Assembly: GCF_041381155.1 (NCBI RefSeq)
Contig: NC_091134.1
Coordinates: 55,501,944 to 55,565,943 of the forward strand
Source of the DNA: Argopecten irradians
Lineage: Eukaryota; Mollusca; Bivalvia; Pectinida; Pectinidae
DNA: 64,000 nt
Direction of reading: 5' to 3'
Made by a program: the position numbers and the translations under genes. Of the stretch, positions 12,101-22,900 are shown one piece after another. Below the pieces are notes generated by a model that did no database searches, was not told the DNA's origin, and saw nothing but the letters and a program-made list of their open reading frames with translations. Position 1 is the first letter of the stretch; every line of letters begins with the position of its first letter.

Positions 12101-13248
12101 ATGAAACAAAATGTCAGTTGTGGACGAAAAAAGTCAACCATATCTTAACTCTTTCTGTACTGATGGTACATTAATCTGTTACTCATGAAAAGACTTGCAA
12201 GTTCATGTAATATGGAATACAATGCTAATGTCAGAGGCATCACATGCTGTAAAACATTTTTAAATCCATCATGGAAAGAAGGGCGCTAAGGGGGGATGCT
12301 AATTACAGCGAACACGTTATGCAATTCTTGGCGGGCATTATAGGATATTTCATAATACAGGTGCGAGATTCTTGCTCATGCATTATATGATATTTATCAT
12401 ACAGATATGTGAATCTTGGCCGGGCATGCTTGGGCAATGCTGACCTGATGGACACTGGCTATTGGAACAGGGACTGGAGTTATAGGTGTAACAGGGTCAT
12501 GGACATGTAAGTCAAGTTGACATGTCAATTTACTGCTTTTAACTAGAGTTAAAAAAAAGTCATAAAAGCATGATACAATGATAAAAGCAATAATTACTTT
12601 CAAATTGGAAGTTATGGAAGAAGGTTTCCTCAGTTGATAATTATATATAATCATGGATCACAGTTAGTCATCGTTTGGTGTTTGGTTCTTTAGAAGTACT
12701 TATGGGAAGTTTCACTTGGTTCTTAGTTGTGTTTATTGCATTTTTTTTGACTGATATTATTGAAATGTAATTTTGTCAGTAAGAAATATGGTTGTATTTT
12801 CAATTTCTAACAACTATTACCTCTATATTCACCTTCTCCATCAAATGTTTCCAATTAGCTGGTAAGATGGAAATTAGTGAAAGACAGAAAGTAGAAAGGA
12901 TATTTTTACTGATGCAGACATGTTTCCTTCAGTGGTTTATTCCATGTGCTTTTGATAAGGTATTCATTCACCTTAAGTCTTCAAAATTAAATTAGGATTT
13001 TAGCAGTAAAAGTGAAGATTTCCAAATGTGTTTATTTTGGTAAGATAATATATTTTGTTTTCCATTTTAGAGATGTTGCTAGTGTGTTCAAGTTTGGTAG
13101 TAGTTTTGAAGTGGAACCCCCACCTGTCAACAAACAAGACCAACTACTATACCACAAATATGTTATGTGTGGGGAAAAGGGTGCAACTAACCCGTCAAAG
13201 GACCAAATAAGATTCTACAAACGTTACATTTCTAAAACTTTGAGATGA
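181..13248 (+). CDS. FIG4: FIG4-like polyphosphoinositide 5-phosphatase (SAC domain), 5' partial, 18 exons
   Basis: FIG4 dephosphorylates PI(3,5)P2 and, with VAC14 and PIKfyve, controls endolysosomal membrane identity. Exons placed by GT/AG sites, matching phase and similarity: 181-392, 898-1029, 1795-1895, 2032-2194, 2906-3003, 3617-3750, 5173-5312, 5487-5622, 5843-5901, 6288-6454, 6707-6848, 7911-7969, 8115-8256, 9762-9836, 10199-10361, 11571-11653, 12405-12506, 13071-13248. Recognisable stretches are [45 protein letters not shown], the catalytic CX5R loop [41 protein letters not shown] and [10 protein letters not shown], then a Ser/acid-rich linker (exon 15) and a C-terminal exon ending YISKTLR. 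About 761 residues lie in the window; the first exons (about 120 residues by comparison with vertebrate FIG4) precede base 1. All phases join except exon 5173-5312, which is one base short. Confidence 0.95.
505..682 (-). mobile_element. tRNA-derived SINE-like element in FIG4 intron 1
   Basis: Read on the minus strand, the element starts GGTGGTGTAGTGGTTA, close to a pol III A box, and continues to GGGGTTTGATCCCC, close to a B box, about 45 bases later. The following part contains GGGCTTTCTCTGGGCACTCC and TTTCCTCCCAC, which resembles a conserved central domain shared by several animal SINE families. The 3' end is not sharp. Confidence 0.6.
1236..1598. mobile_element. TTAA-ended inverted-repeat element (MITE family 1), complete copy
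   Basis: A 363-bp element in FIG4 intron 2. The left end is TTAAAGATGCTCCACCGC and the right end is its near-exact reverse complement (GCGGTGGAGCATCTTTAA). Both ends carry TTAA, the target of piggyBac-type transposases. It has no coding capacity. A second copy missing the left end lies at 16693-17011. Confidence 0.75.
2195..2905. other. FIG4 intron 4, no feature seen
   Basis: AT-rich intron bounded by ATGA/GTAAGT and TTTTAG. I see no coding exon or repeat structure in it. Confidence 0.5.
3017..3462. repeat. Foldback with three copies of one segment in FIG4 intron 5
   Basis: A segment containing ACTCATAATCTGTTCAATG occurs directly at about 3022, again at 3352-3392, and inverted at 3418-3458. 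The last two form 41-bp arms with few mismatches around a 25-base loop, so the transcript could form a long hairpin. Confidence 0.7.
3047..3145. repeat. Dispersed repeat fragment, also at 33494-33570
   Basis: An (AAT)n run followed by GACTTTATTTT and ATTGAGTCAAAG...CTCACAT. The same order of words appears in gene C intron 3 (33494-33570), so this is a dispersed element fragment, probably the 3' part of a retroelement. Confidence 0.45.
3951..4990 (+). mobile_element. Decayed pogo/Tigger-like DNA transposon in FIG4 intron 6
   Basis: It starts CAGTGAAACCTCACTACGAC, the style of pogo/Tigger termini. A tract of repeated 'TTACGACCA' words follows. At 4824-4990 there is an open fragment reading [13 protein letters not shown] and then [13 protein letters not shown], which resembles the CENP-B-type helix-turn-helix at the start of pogo-like transposases. 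No catalytic DDE part and no right terminus were found, so it is a fossil. Confidence 0.55.
5173..5312 (+). CDS. FIG4: FIG4 exon 7 with one-base frame break and internal 33/32-bp duplication
   Basis: The exon is needed between exon 6 (ends phase 2) and exon 8 (starts with one base of a split codon), which requires 141 bases; 140 are present. The first part reads [11 protein letters not shown] in one frame and, from about 5206, [12 protein letters not shown] in another. Adding one base near 5205 would align both with the family pattern VLxRLxxxA...VxxxGxFV without gaps. A stretch reading [11 protein letters not shown] is followed by a near-copy reading [11 protein letters not shown] (33 and 32 bases, about 5246-5310). 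It may be a sequencing indel, a real frameshift allele, or an unusual splice. Confidence 0.75.
5487..5622 (+). CDS. FIG4: FIG4 exon 8, catalytic CX5R loop
   Basis: This exon reads through [20 protein letters not shown] to [10 protein letters not shown]. The SAC-phosphatase signature C-x5-R-T is intact, so the active site is not compromised. The acceptor follows TTTGTTCAG and the donor is CAG/GTAAG. Confidence 0.95.
6181..6287 (+). repeat. Duplicated splice-acceptor region before FIG4 exon 10
   Basis: GATGATTCCTTGGTAACTAT occurs at 6197 and again at 6263, 66 bases apart. The downstream copy ends ATTACAG and is the real acceptor; the upstream copy reads ATTACTG and cannot be used. Confidence 0.75.
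6849..7910. other. FIG4 intron 11, no clear feature
   Basis: AT-rich intron between TTLTQIRR-coding exon 11 and exon 12. A weak local inverted repeat around 7085-7150 is the only structure noted. No exon is needed here because the flanking phases join. Confidence 0.5.
8330..9485. repeat. Minisatellite, about 20-bp unit, in FIG4 intron 13
   Basis: More than 50 tandem copies of a unit of the form CTTAACCAGATACTATAATA, with variants in the last few bases (TATATACC, TAAAT, ACAAAT) mixed in blocks. It begins about 75 bases after the exon 13 donor and ends about 275 bases before the exon 14 acceptor. Confidence 0.95.
10120..10215 (+). repeat. Duplicated splice-acceptor region before FIG4 exon 15
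   Basis: CAGCCAGGAGATTAATTCCA (exon-like start at 10133) is followed 66 bases later by CAGCCAGGAAGTTAACCCCA (start at 10199). Both have an upstream TGACC-rich tract. Using the first site would be in phase but runs into a TGA within 15 codons, so the second is taken as the real acceptor. Confidence 0.75.
10605..10835. mobile_element. TA-type MITE in FIG4 intron 15
   Basis: A 231-bp element with near-perfect 25-bp terminal inverted repeats; the left end starts TACTGTAAACCAACTTTTAT and the right end is its reverse complement. It has TA at the ends, as in Tc1/mariner-type elements, and no coding capacity. Confidence 0.75.
11805..11982. mobile_element. TA-type MITE in FIG4 intron 16
   Basis: A 178-bp element with imperfect 26-bp terminal inverted repeats; the left end begins TACTGTAAAATGGGG and then TTATAACGAAC. 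The outermost TACTGTAAA matches the element at 10605-10835, suggesting related mobilising enzymes. Confidence 0.6.
12005..12430 (+). repeat. Serial copies of the FIG4 exon 17 acceptor boundary
   Basis: ACAG followed by a segment like ATGTGA...GGCATTATAGAATATTT occurs near 12011, 12304, 12357 and at the real acceptor (12401-12404). The first three are diverged and lie in the intron; the last continues into coding sequence [11 protein letters not shown]. Confidence 0.6.
12507..13070. other. FIG4 intron 17, no feature seen
   Basis: AT-rich last intron. I found no exon, array or inverted-repeat element in it. Confidence 0.5.
13071..13248 (+). CDS. FIG4: FIG4 last exon with stop codon
   Basis: The exon follows TCCATTTTAG and continues in phase from exon 17. 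It reads [18 protein letters not shown], then YHKYV, and ends [11 protein letters not shown] followed by TGA. The EVxPPxV and (K/R)xYI(x)xxLR elements match the C-terminal end of FIG4 proteins. Confidence 0.9.
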
Positions 13249-13890
13249 GATTTACATTCTGTGTTACAATTACACTTGCTGTTCAAAGATGAATTTTTTC
13301 TCCCATTCTTTCACGGAACATTGTGAAAATGCAGTTTTTAGAAACAAGTGCCGCCATCATAGGAACATCGCGGACAATAGACACCACATGTATTGATGAC
13401 GTCACGTCATTGTCTCGTGCGTATGAGCTGTCTTTTCCCGACCCCGGTAAAAGACAAAATTATCTTTTCCCTAGCAACCATGGGATAACCCTGTCAAGTA
13501 TGGGAGAAAGTGAAAATCTTCTATTGCATCAGCAATGAAAAGAGATCAGAACATTCATACTTTTTATGGACTATCTGCTGTCTGAATCCTATTGTATCAT
13601 CGATAGCTGTTTATACAGGATATGTATGATGGGTTTATTTTTCAGTAGATAAATCGTTGTTAAAATACATGTACATAGCTTTATGTGCCAAGTATGTGTT
13701 ATGTATAATTGACACTCAATTAAGTTAAACACCTAAGTTAATCTAGAAATCTAGAAATGGTGTTTTTCCAACATGTATACCTTTTGTCAAAGATGAAGTG
13801 AATTAAAATATAAAGACTGATTGAATGAATCATTTATAGAAAGGAAATGGTTTAAGGGATCTGTGCAATAAAATCTTCAATGCAAATTCA
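13249..13890 (+). other. FIG4 3' untranslated region (probable)
   Basis: Non-coding sequence from the stop codon to shortly after an AATAAA at 13867-13872. No further exon follows, and the 36-bp tandem array begins about 90 bases later. The exact cleavage site cannot be seen. Confidence 0.5.
13867..13872 (+). promoter_or_regulatory. AATAAA polyadenylation signal, candidate for FIG4
   Basis: Canonical hexamer about 620 bases after the FIG4 stop codon and before any array or other gene. Confidence 0.45.
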
Positions 13891-13982
13891 AATTGTGTGG
13901 ATGATTCATTTGCTATCATGATCTTATCTTTTACTAAAACAGTTCCAAGAATTAAGAGGTTTTTAAGTTTTTTAAAATTCAA

Positions 13983-14885
13983 ACAGTCAGTGTCTCCACT
14001 ACAAGTGTGAACATTCCGACAGTCAGTGTCTCCACTACAAGTGTGAACATTCCGACAGTCAGTGTCTCCACTACAAGTGTGAACATTCCGACAGTCGGTG
14101 TCTCCACTACAAGTGTGAACATTCCGACAGTCGGTGTCTCCACTACAAGTGTGAACATTCCGACAGTCAGTGTCTCCACTACAAGTGTGAACATTCCGAC
14201 AGTCAGTGTCTCCACTACAAGTGTGAACATTCCGACAGTCAGTGTCTCCACTACAAGTGTGAACATTCCGACAGTCAGTGTCTCCACTACAAGTGTGAAC
14301 ATTCCGACAGTCAGTGTCTCCACTACAAGTGTGAACATTCCGACAGTCAGTGTCTCCACTACAAGTGTGAACATTCCGACAGTGTGAACATTCCGACAGT
14401 CGGTGTCTCCACTACAAGTGTGAACATTCCGACAGTCAGTGTCTCCACTACAAGTGTGAACATTCCGACAGTCAGTGTCTCCACTACAAGTGTGAACATT
14501 CCGACAGTCAGTGTCTCCACTACAAGTGTGAACATTCCGACAGTCAGTGTCTCCACTACAAGTGTGAACATTCCGACAGTCAGTGTCTCCACTACAAGTG
14601 TGAACATTCCGACAGTCAGTGTCTCCACTACAAGTGTGAACATTCCGACAGTCAGTGTCTCCACTACAAGTGTGAACATTCCGACAGTCAGTGTCTCCAC
14701 TACAAGTGTGAACATTCCGACAGTCAGTGTCTCCACTACAAGTGTGAACATTCCGACAGTCAGTGTCTCCACTACAAGTGTGAACATTCCGACAGTCAGT
14801 GTCAGCACTACAAGTGTGAACATTCCGACAGTCAGTGTCTCCACTACAAGTTTGAACATTCCGACAGTCAGTGTATCCACTACAA
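13983..14885. repeat. 36-bp minisatellite, about 25 copies
   Basis: A highly uniform unit containing GTGTCTCCACTACAAGTGTG and AACATTCCGACAGTCA. One unit near 14380-14400 is shortened by 18 bases. Because 36 is a multiple of three, frames stay open on both strands (12-residue repeats such as VNIPTVSVSTTS on plus, VETLTVGMFTLV on minus). There is no splice or start context to support translation. Confidence 0.95.
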
Positions 14886-15870
14886 GTTACCTCTCCGATT
14901 CCTTACCTTTGACCATTACCAAAAGGTCGTAACTCCTTACCTTTGACCATTACCAAAAGGTCGTACCTCCTTACCTTTGACCATTACCAAAAGGTCGTAA
15001 CTCCTTACCTTTGACCATTACCAAAAGATCGTGACTCCTTACTTTGACCATTACCAAAATGTCGTAACTCCTTCCCTTTGACCATTACCGAAAGGTCGTA
15101 ACTCCTTACCTTTGACCATTACCGAAAGGTCGTAACTCCTTACCTTTGACCATTACCAAAAGATCGTGACTCCTTACTTTGACCATTACCAAAAGGTCGT
15201 AACTCCTTCCCCTTTACTATTGCCAAGACATCGTGATTCTTTGCCGTGACCATTGCCAAAAGGTCGTGATTATTTGCCGTGACCATTACCAAAAGGTCGT
15301 AACTCCTTACCTTTGACCATTACCAAAAGGTCGTAACTCCTTACCTTTGACCATTACCAAAAGGTCGTAACTCCTTACCTTTGACCATTACCAAAAGGTC
15401 GTAACTCCTTACCTTTGACCATTACCAAAAGATCGTGACTCCTTACCTTTGACCATTACCAAAAAGTCGTAACTCCTTACCTTTGACCATTACCAAAAAG
15501 TCGTTACTCCTTCCTCTTTACTATTGCCAAAACATCGTGATTCTTTGTCGTGACCATTGCCAAAAGGTCGTGATTATTTGCCGTTACCATTGCCAAAAGG
15601 TCCTGACTCTTTACCGTGACCATTACCAAAAGGTCGTGACCCTTTACCGTGACCATTACCAAAAGGTCGTGACTTTTTTCCTCTGACCATTACCAAAAGG
15701 TCGTGACTCCTTTCCTCTGACCATTACCAAAAGGTCGTGACTCCTTTCCTCTGACCATTACCAAAATGTCGTGTCTCCTTTCCTCTGACCATTACCAAAA
15801 GGTCGTGACTCCTTTCCTCTGACCATTACCAAAAAGGTCGTGATTTCTTACCTTGACCATTATTGAAAAT
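14886..15870. repeat. 34-bp minisatellite, about 29 copies
   Basis: The unit contains TTTGACCATTACCAAAAGGT and CGTAACTCCTTACC. Copies towards the right end change to CGTGACTCCTTTCCTCTGACC, so the array has at least two sub-blocks. It directly abuts the 36-bp array. Confidence 0.95.
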
Positions 15871-16692
15871 TGTCTTGGGATATTATTATGATAGATGACA
15901 TTTTGTCATTAAAACAATTTATTGTATGACTTTATAATATATTGTATAGATATGAACAGTTAAAACAAATAGTCTATAACAACATTATTAGTTTGATGCT
16001 TGTTCCGTAAAATGCTATAAATGTTAGCATGGTTTATAAAGGGGCATTGATTGCTTTATGGGTGTATCCGTGATCGATATTGTTCTTGTTAAATCAGCAC
16101 AATATGAAATAATGTATGTATGACATCATGGTGTATTTATAGCCAAATGTACTATAAATATCGTATTTAATATATCGCACATGACCCCAGAAAATTTACA
16201 CTGGTTCATGATCGCATAAATTGCTTTTGTGTAGCGTTTATATAAGAGTTATTGTTATGGCGAGTATTCATCATTTTCTAACTTGTTTACTGTGGATTTG
16301 GCGCTAAATTTGCATAAAATAAAAGTAAGAATTATGCTTTGGTATAACCACGTTATCAGTTTACAAACTATGCACTACTTATATATGACTAAAATAAAGA
16401 TACACATAATGAAAATATAATGGAAATGGGAATACCTTTTATATTTTATCCTGTAATTATCATTTCATTGTTCCTCTTTCTGGTACAAGCAATAACAGAT
16501 ACGATCCAAATCAGATATGTATGTTACAAAAGACAGGAAAAGAGAATTGCTTTCAATCACCACACATCTTCATAATGACTTAGCTATTTAGTATAAAAGA
16601 GGTGATACATGTATTACATCACACACAATTTCTACTGAGTAATGGTTTTATAATAAGTAGTAGGAGTATTGTATGAAAGATTTTCATTATTA
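15871..16692. other. Intergenic, no feature seen
   Basis: AT-rich sequence between the 34-bp array and the truncated TTAA element. No exon or repeat structure could be supported. Confidence 0.5.
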
Positions 16693-17011
16693 AAAACAGG
16701 AGCAGACGATTTAGCATTTTTCTTCAGTTACAAAAGTTACTTACTTTACACCATTACCACCGTTGAAAAGTTTGAGCTTCTAATTTTAATTCAAGTTAAA
16801 AATAGGAAAAATAATTAATTGCATCCCGAAAAAATTCCGTGGCACTATATCCTATATGGAATGATGTACTGATTGCGCATGCATCAAAGGAAAATAAATT
16901 ATTTTTTATTATTTTTTGTGTTAATTATACATATATATACACGATAAAACACCAATTATTGTTCAAATGATGAATATCATTTATGCTCTGTCGGCGGCGG
17001 AGCATCTTTAA
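16693..17011. mobile_element. TTAA-ended MITE family 1, left-truncated copy
   Basis: Matches the element at 1236-1598 from about 45 bases inside its left end (AGCAGACGATTTAG...) to the right end CGGCGGAGCATCTTTAA. The left inverted repeat is absent, so this copy is no longer a complete substrate. Confidence 0.75.
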
Positions 17012-17184
17012 GTTCTATTGAAGACAGAATCTAACCAAACATGAAGAAAGCTTTGACAAATTTTGCAAGATACAATTAAATGCCGACCTCTATTATTAAA
17101 ACAAACCTATTGTAAAATAATCAGTATGTACATATAGATGGTTAATCATGAAATAAGGGGATAATGTTATGGTTTCTATTTTAA

Positions 17185-17325
17185 TATGCCATGTGGTTAA
17201 ATAAGGTGATCAAGCGACAGGAACGGTTCTGCAATGCTATGTGGTTAAAAGTAAGGTGAAAAATTCAATGTCACGGTTCTGATATGCTATGCGGTCAAAA
17301 TAAGGTGACCAAGTAATTGAAAACG
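17185..17325. repeat. Three diverged tandem copies of about 62 bp
   Basis: ATGCCATGTGGTTAAATAAG, then ATGCTATGTGGTTAAAAGTA, then ATGCTATGCGGTCAAAATAA, each followed by GGTGA and a CGGTTCTG-like word. It lies just downstream of gene B and may be in its 3' UTR. Confidence 0.6.
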
Positions 17326-17424
17326 GCTGTTGAATACGCATCGAGTCGTTCTAAAGTTGCTGTTGTAGTTATCCAAACACTGAAGTCCCACAACGGTCAA
17401 GTAAAATTGACGCAATTTGATGAA

Positions 17425-19973
17425 TTACATCATAAATCGTAAACCAAGCAACGCAAATGAGATGACCACATGCCTGGTCACACAAAAGGAAGATGTCCCT
17501 GATGCTGATGATGGCAATTGTTGAACTGCTGAACTCTCTGCTTCTGTCCCAGGTCTCCCTGCTTCGCGTCCTTGAATCACTGGTCCACGACGAGACATTG
17601 GAAAACATGGTTCATCAGAATCTGCACAGTACCTGAAAAACATTGATTCAATTTTTCGTCTTTCCTGTTGTTCTTTTATGATTTTGAATTCTGTTTTAGT
17701 GATAAATTCGCATGTCTTTATCGGTCGGAACTGGTTTAACTGGTACATTCCATACTCCGTCCTGTCAGGGAAAATGTCAGCGATTATACACAACAGCTCG
17801 TGTTCATTAGGGACGGCATCTAAGGACGCCATTACGGAATCAGACATTAGTAGATACCTCAAGTCTCTAACCATTGCTTCTAGATTTTCTGCTGTTTCCG
17901 TTTCGACATGGTATCGTATATTAACTTCGAGTAAACTCTCTTTTCTTTTTAAAACTACGTCTTGAAGCTGCGAGGTTTCCATGGTCCCTGAAAGACAGTG
18001 GTCTCGTATAAGGTTGAGAGGGTAGTGATCATATACATCCATTTCTGGTGGAGTTACGATTCCCAGAGCACAGAGAAGCTCCTTCAATGGCCAGATGTCT
18101 TCTCTCTTCACATCGTCGATATGTAAGTCCTTTCGGATAAAGTCACATACGGAGCTAATGGGGACGTTCTGCTCCATCTCTTTTTGTACCACTTTCCTCA
18201 GATAATTGCGAAATATTATTGGACTTCGATGTATGAGGATTCTTTTATTGTTATTCCTCTTTTCGATTGCCTCGCGCTTAAGGTGGGTAAATATTTCGGT
18301 TGTTAGATTACCACATTTCGACCTTGGCCTGAAACCAGATAAGGTATAGAATCCATACTCCATCTTCCTTGGAAATATTTCCGCAATGATACACAAAACT
18401 TCTTTTTCGTCTGGAAACTCTCCCAATGTATTCATGTAGTCGTCCTTTTGAAGCGAATTCTTGGCATCATTTGATATTCTGTCCGGGTCCTCTATTTCCC
18501 ATTGTTCGACACTACGTCTTACGGTCTCTGTTATCATTGTCTTTTTTCTCTTCAGCAGAATCGAATTCAGAGGGAAATCGTGTGCTGGTTGGTTACAATG
18601 ATCTCTCATTTCGGTCAGATCATAGTGGTCATACTGTATGTACTTACGATGGAAAAAGACCATGTTACAGAGGACGTCTCTTATCGGCCATTGGTGCCTT
18701 CTGTGAGTAATGAGAGGCTGAAAGTTGAGGTTCATACACATGTACGATACAGTCCTATTGCCATTAGTGCCATCTTGCACAGCTTCAAAGAGTTTATTTT
18801 CCGCGTGAGCCCAATGTTCCATTTCAGTAAAATTAAACAACTCGTTCTTAAAAATATTCAGCAGTTGATCTTGTTTTGTATGTATATTATCCCGGCTAGT
18901 TACACTCAGTATAACTCTTGTTAGGTTGCGGAATTGTGATATTTTCATTTCTGATTCGGTTATATTAGTTTCCTGTATATCATGGGCGTGCTGTAGCATT
19001 TCGTCAAACACACCAAGTGTTTCTGCAACTATCTCTGTGATATTTTTGAATTCGTTAACTAATGTGTCAATTACCAATGTGTAATTTGTTTGTAGTTTGT
19101 TTGCTTCAACAATATTGTGAATTAGTGTTTTACTGTCATTCCTATATTCCTCTATTGCTAATCTAAACTGATCTTCAAGTGAACTATACTTCTTTTGGTC
19201 GAAGTAAATCGAGATGGCAGACATGATCCCGGTCAATGCCCCGCCAGCGCGATTGACAAACGATCGGACCGATAGCTTGTTTGCATTCATATTCAACCGA
19301 ACATATTTGTATATGTTTTTTGGATGTTTGATAAATGTTGATATTTTACGTTTTGTCGAGCTCATTTTGTGCCTTATGTTTCCTAATTTATAGTTCAGGT
19401 ATTGTCTTGGGTATTTAACAGCATACTTTGCAGAGGTGAACATTTTTCTAAATGCACCTGATATACCGGATTTTATGGACTGACCAATCTGTTTTAAATT
19501 TCCGAATATGCCTTTTGGTTTACCATCACGTGAAACGTAAAACTCGTACATTTTAATTGATTCCCTTCTAAGTGGCATTAGTAATGTTTTTATCGCCTGT
19601 TCGATAACGAAGCCAATTACGGCCTGTTTTACATTGCTACTTTGTATATCACGTAGCTGGCTGTCCAGTTCCTGGTAAACAAATGTAATTGCTGCAATGT
19701 TTCCACGTAAACAGTCATCAATATCGTTTTGTTCAGCACAACGGAGATTTGTCCGGTCTAGTTCATGCACATGATTTACAACTTTACTGAATTTATCGAG
19801 ATCCCTGATATACGTTTGAATCTCTTCCATTTTTTCGCCTATTTGTCTTGCGCGACGAATCAGGTTTTCGAGAATGCTGTGGATGCCATTTAGTTCCTCT
19901 AGCTTAAGACTTATGTCTTCTTGCTGATGCTGTAGATCCTCTTTCAGACTACAGATGCTCGGTGTTGGGCACA
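17425..19973 (-). CDS. Gene B exon 3 (main coding exon)
   Basis: An 849-codon open frame begins right after a TTTTTACACTCAG acceptor and has no natural ATG at its start, so it needs an upstream exon. It opens CPTPSICSLKEDL and ends with a Ser-rich stretch plus HVVISFALLGLRFMM. Motif positions within the open frame: YDHY at 448-451 and 648-651, RDHC at 457-460 and 657-660, EYG at 539-541 and 740-742. Confidence 0.9.
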
Positions 19974-22900
19974 CTGAGTGTAAAAAGAGAACGTATCAAT
20001 AAATTGTTTATCCCAACACATATACCAAAGTATGTCGATCATAAGGTGAAATGTCGATTTTATATGTAAACATCGTGAATGTTTTATGGATAATTTGTAT
20101 GAGGACAATGCTCAAATAAGGTTACTTGAAGTAATGAAAATATTTGCGAGTTAGCGGTCGAGCGCAAACCATTGTGAACTAGTATGGAACGCCAGAATTA
20201 TTTTAAGGTATTAGGAACTATTATATGGTGCTTATATATTTATATGTGGTAGCTTTATCAATGCATCCGGTAGTTTAGTTAAAATATACGGTAATCATAC
20301 TTGTATAATGATTAAACTACCACATATAAAAAATATATGCACCGAATATAATAGTTTGTATGATCTCTGAGACAGTTCTAGTGTTTCATAAACTAGTTCC
20401 AAACAGAGATTCAATATAACATCACCAATCCAATCACTGTTCAAAAGTCGTTTAGCATCAAAACGCGAAATCGGATTGCCCCGGAAATAAGTTTATTTAC
20501 AACTATGAACAAATGAGAAAATATATTTCATGACATGTATCGCATATAAAACAATGTAGCATATATTATTACTAAAGTTGATGTCCAAGTTAATGGGTTT
20601 TTTTCCAAAATAGGTTAGCCTTTGTTAAATACTTTTCATTTTGTATCCATTATTAATTTGACTATCTCGTAAAATAGTGTTTTGAATTATAATTTTTTGG
20701 AAAAAACAAAAACGAAGCATTGCTCTTTGTTATCTAATTTATCCTGTTACGGGTTTTGTACACAATTTTATAAAGGTGTCTATGATCAGATTTGAATTTA
20801 CAGTCATCTAGGGCAAATATTGATTTTTCAAAAACTTCTCCTGACTTTATTTCAAGCCATTTCCGACAAAGATATTTCAACAATATCTTAGTTGGCCGTA
20901 TTTACTTTGCACTTTACAAAAATGAAACATATACGTACAGTATTATCAAAATGGCCATCGACTTGACCCGGAAAGCTATCGGCGCCAAATATCGAGATAT
21001 GGAACATGAGAAGGGGTAGAGTTAGGTTTGTTTTCACATGATGTCTGTTCATCTTAAAACCTGTTATTGTAGGACACTGTAGAAAAAGGCATTCTGACAT
21101 GCAAAAATTATCTCGATCGTGTCCGACTTAAGCAATATCGTCAATTGTAAAGTTTCGGGGCTGTATGCGACTGATTTACTATAACTTTTTGGCATATTAA
21201 AGGTTAACATTTACCTTTATATTTAGACCACTTCTGTTGAGATATCATGTCTGGTTAATTTAAAGTCGCCGCGCAAATTTACTGTTGTACAGAAAATCAT
21301 AACTCATTCCATTGTTCATGCTAATGGATATACTGGTGTACAGAAAAGCATAACTCATACCATTGTTCATGCTAATGGATATACTGTTGTACAGAAGATC
21401 ATAATTATTCCATTGTTGATGCAAATGGGTTTTTTGTCTTCGATGATTTCTTACCTGATACTGCCTGAGCAATTGTGATGCCTAGATCTACATACGGCAT
21501 GGCATTTCCACCCATGGAAATTACCTTCGTCAATGGCGATACAGTTCTCGGTACGTGTTTTATTGCTGAGAAAATAAAATACATTATGATGCTACAATAT
21601 GTGTTTACGGAAGGAGCTTATTTTCTCATAATAGAAGTTCAAGGATCATTTCTGTTGTTCGTTTGCCGTATTTAATTATTGATGTACGAGCGTATATTCG
21701 AATGTTTGCCAGGGAAATATCGGCATCGTTATTGCTAGTTTTCTCCACTTGTCAGGTATTAATCCAGAAGAAAAATTTCTCTTGATCATTTGAATAACAA
21801 ATAAAAATGTATAACTATCGTTTTTTTTTATAAAGGAAATATATCACGCACTTTACGAGTAGGATAGTATTAACCATTGATTTTTTTTTGTTTTTAAGGG
21901 AAGTCAACATTAATAATTACTCAAGTCCCATTATGTTTTTGATGAATGTTACGTAAACCAGACATATATTTCCATATGAATTTACAGTTCGACTAAAATG
22001 CAGATTAGAAATATATATTTAAAAACAAAGAACACAAAAATGTATTTGTCTAAAATATCATTTAAGGTCTGCACGCCCCCAGGTGTTCACCAGGTAAATG
22101 TGACCGACAGCATGGGGAAATTATTTATTCAATGTTTTATCATGTTCATGCTCATAACACAGGTTTTACTTTCTAGAATAAAAACGTGCTGCTTTATTAA
22201 AACTATGTACTCTGACGGTTTTAAACACACCTTGGTACACAGAAGTATCAATAAAGACAGAAGACGCGTCTGAAATGTGTATGATGAGCGTGTAGTCGCT
22301 TCGCTCTTACCTGAAAAAGTGGGCATTGTATGGTATCGTGCAAATACACTGTATCTTTGTTTACTAAATACAGACTTATTAAAGTAATTGTTTTTACGAG
22401 TAACTCGCTTACTGTTTACATATGACAATTATGTAATAATAATTTGTAAAGAATTAAAAGTCTTTAAGTTAGATTTTAAGTAATGTTGAAAGTTTTGGAT
22501 TGTGATAGTTTTTTTGAGTGTCGACTGTACTGGATGGTGCAACGTTTCTTTTTGATTACTTTAGTATATTGTAAATAAAACATGTCCCAATAATTGTAAA
22601 TAATATGTGATCTATTTATGTTATTATATCCACTCTACTTCCTCTCTTTTTATCTATTTATCTCTTTCTTCTCTCTTGTTTGTTCCACTTTAAGAAAATA
22701 ATTATGATACAATATTAATAGCATATATTATATGTTTTGTAAATTGTAATGGAGAGGGCGTTTGTAAGTAAGAAATAATTTGTGTGCGATCCTGTAGCTA
22801 ATATGGCAATAAAATATGTTTATATTAGAGACTCACTCTAAAAACAATGAAAATAAGATGGCCATGCATCGGCGTTCCTTGTCAACATCTATCAGTTGAC

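Noticed and set aside
13979-14932. Open frames of 126-182 codons on both strands
   Set aside because: They are produced by the 36-bp minisatellite; both strands are open simply because the unit lacks stops in those frames.
18426-18924. Plus-strand open frames of 94-140 codons
   Set aside because: They are shadows of the gene B coding exon on the opposite strand.
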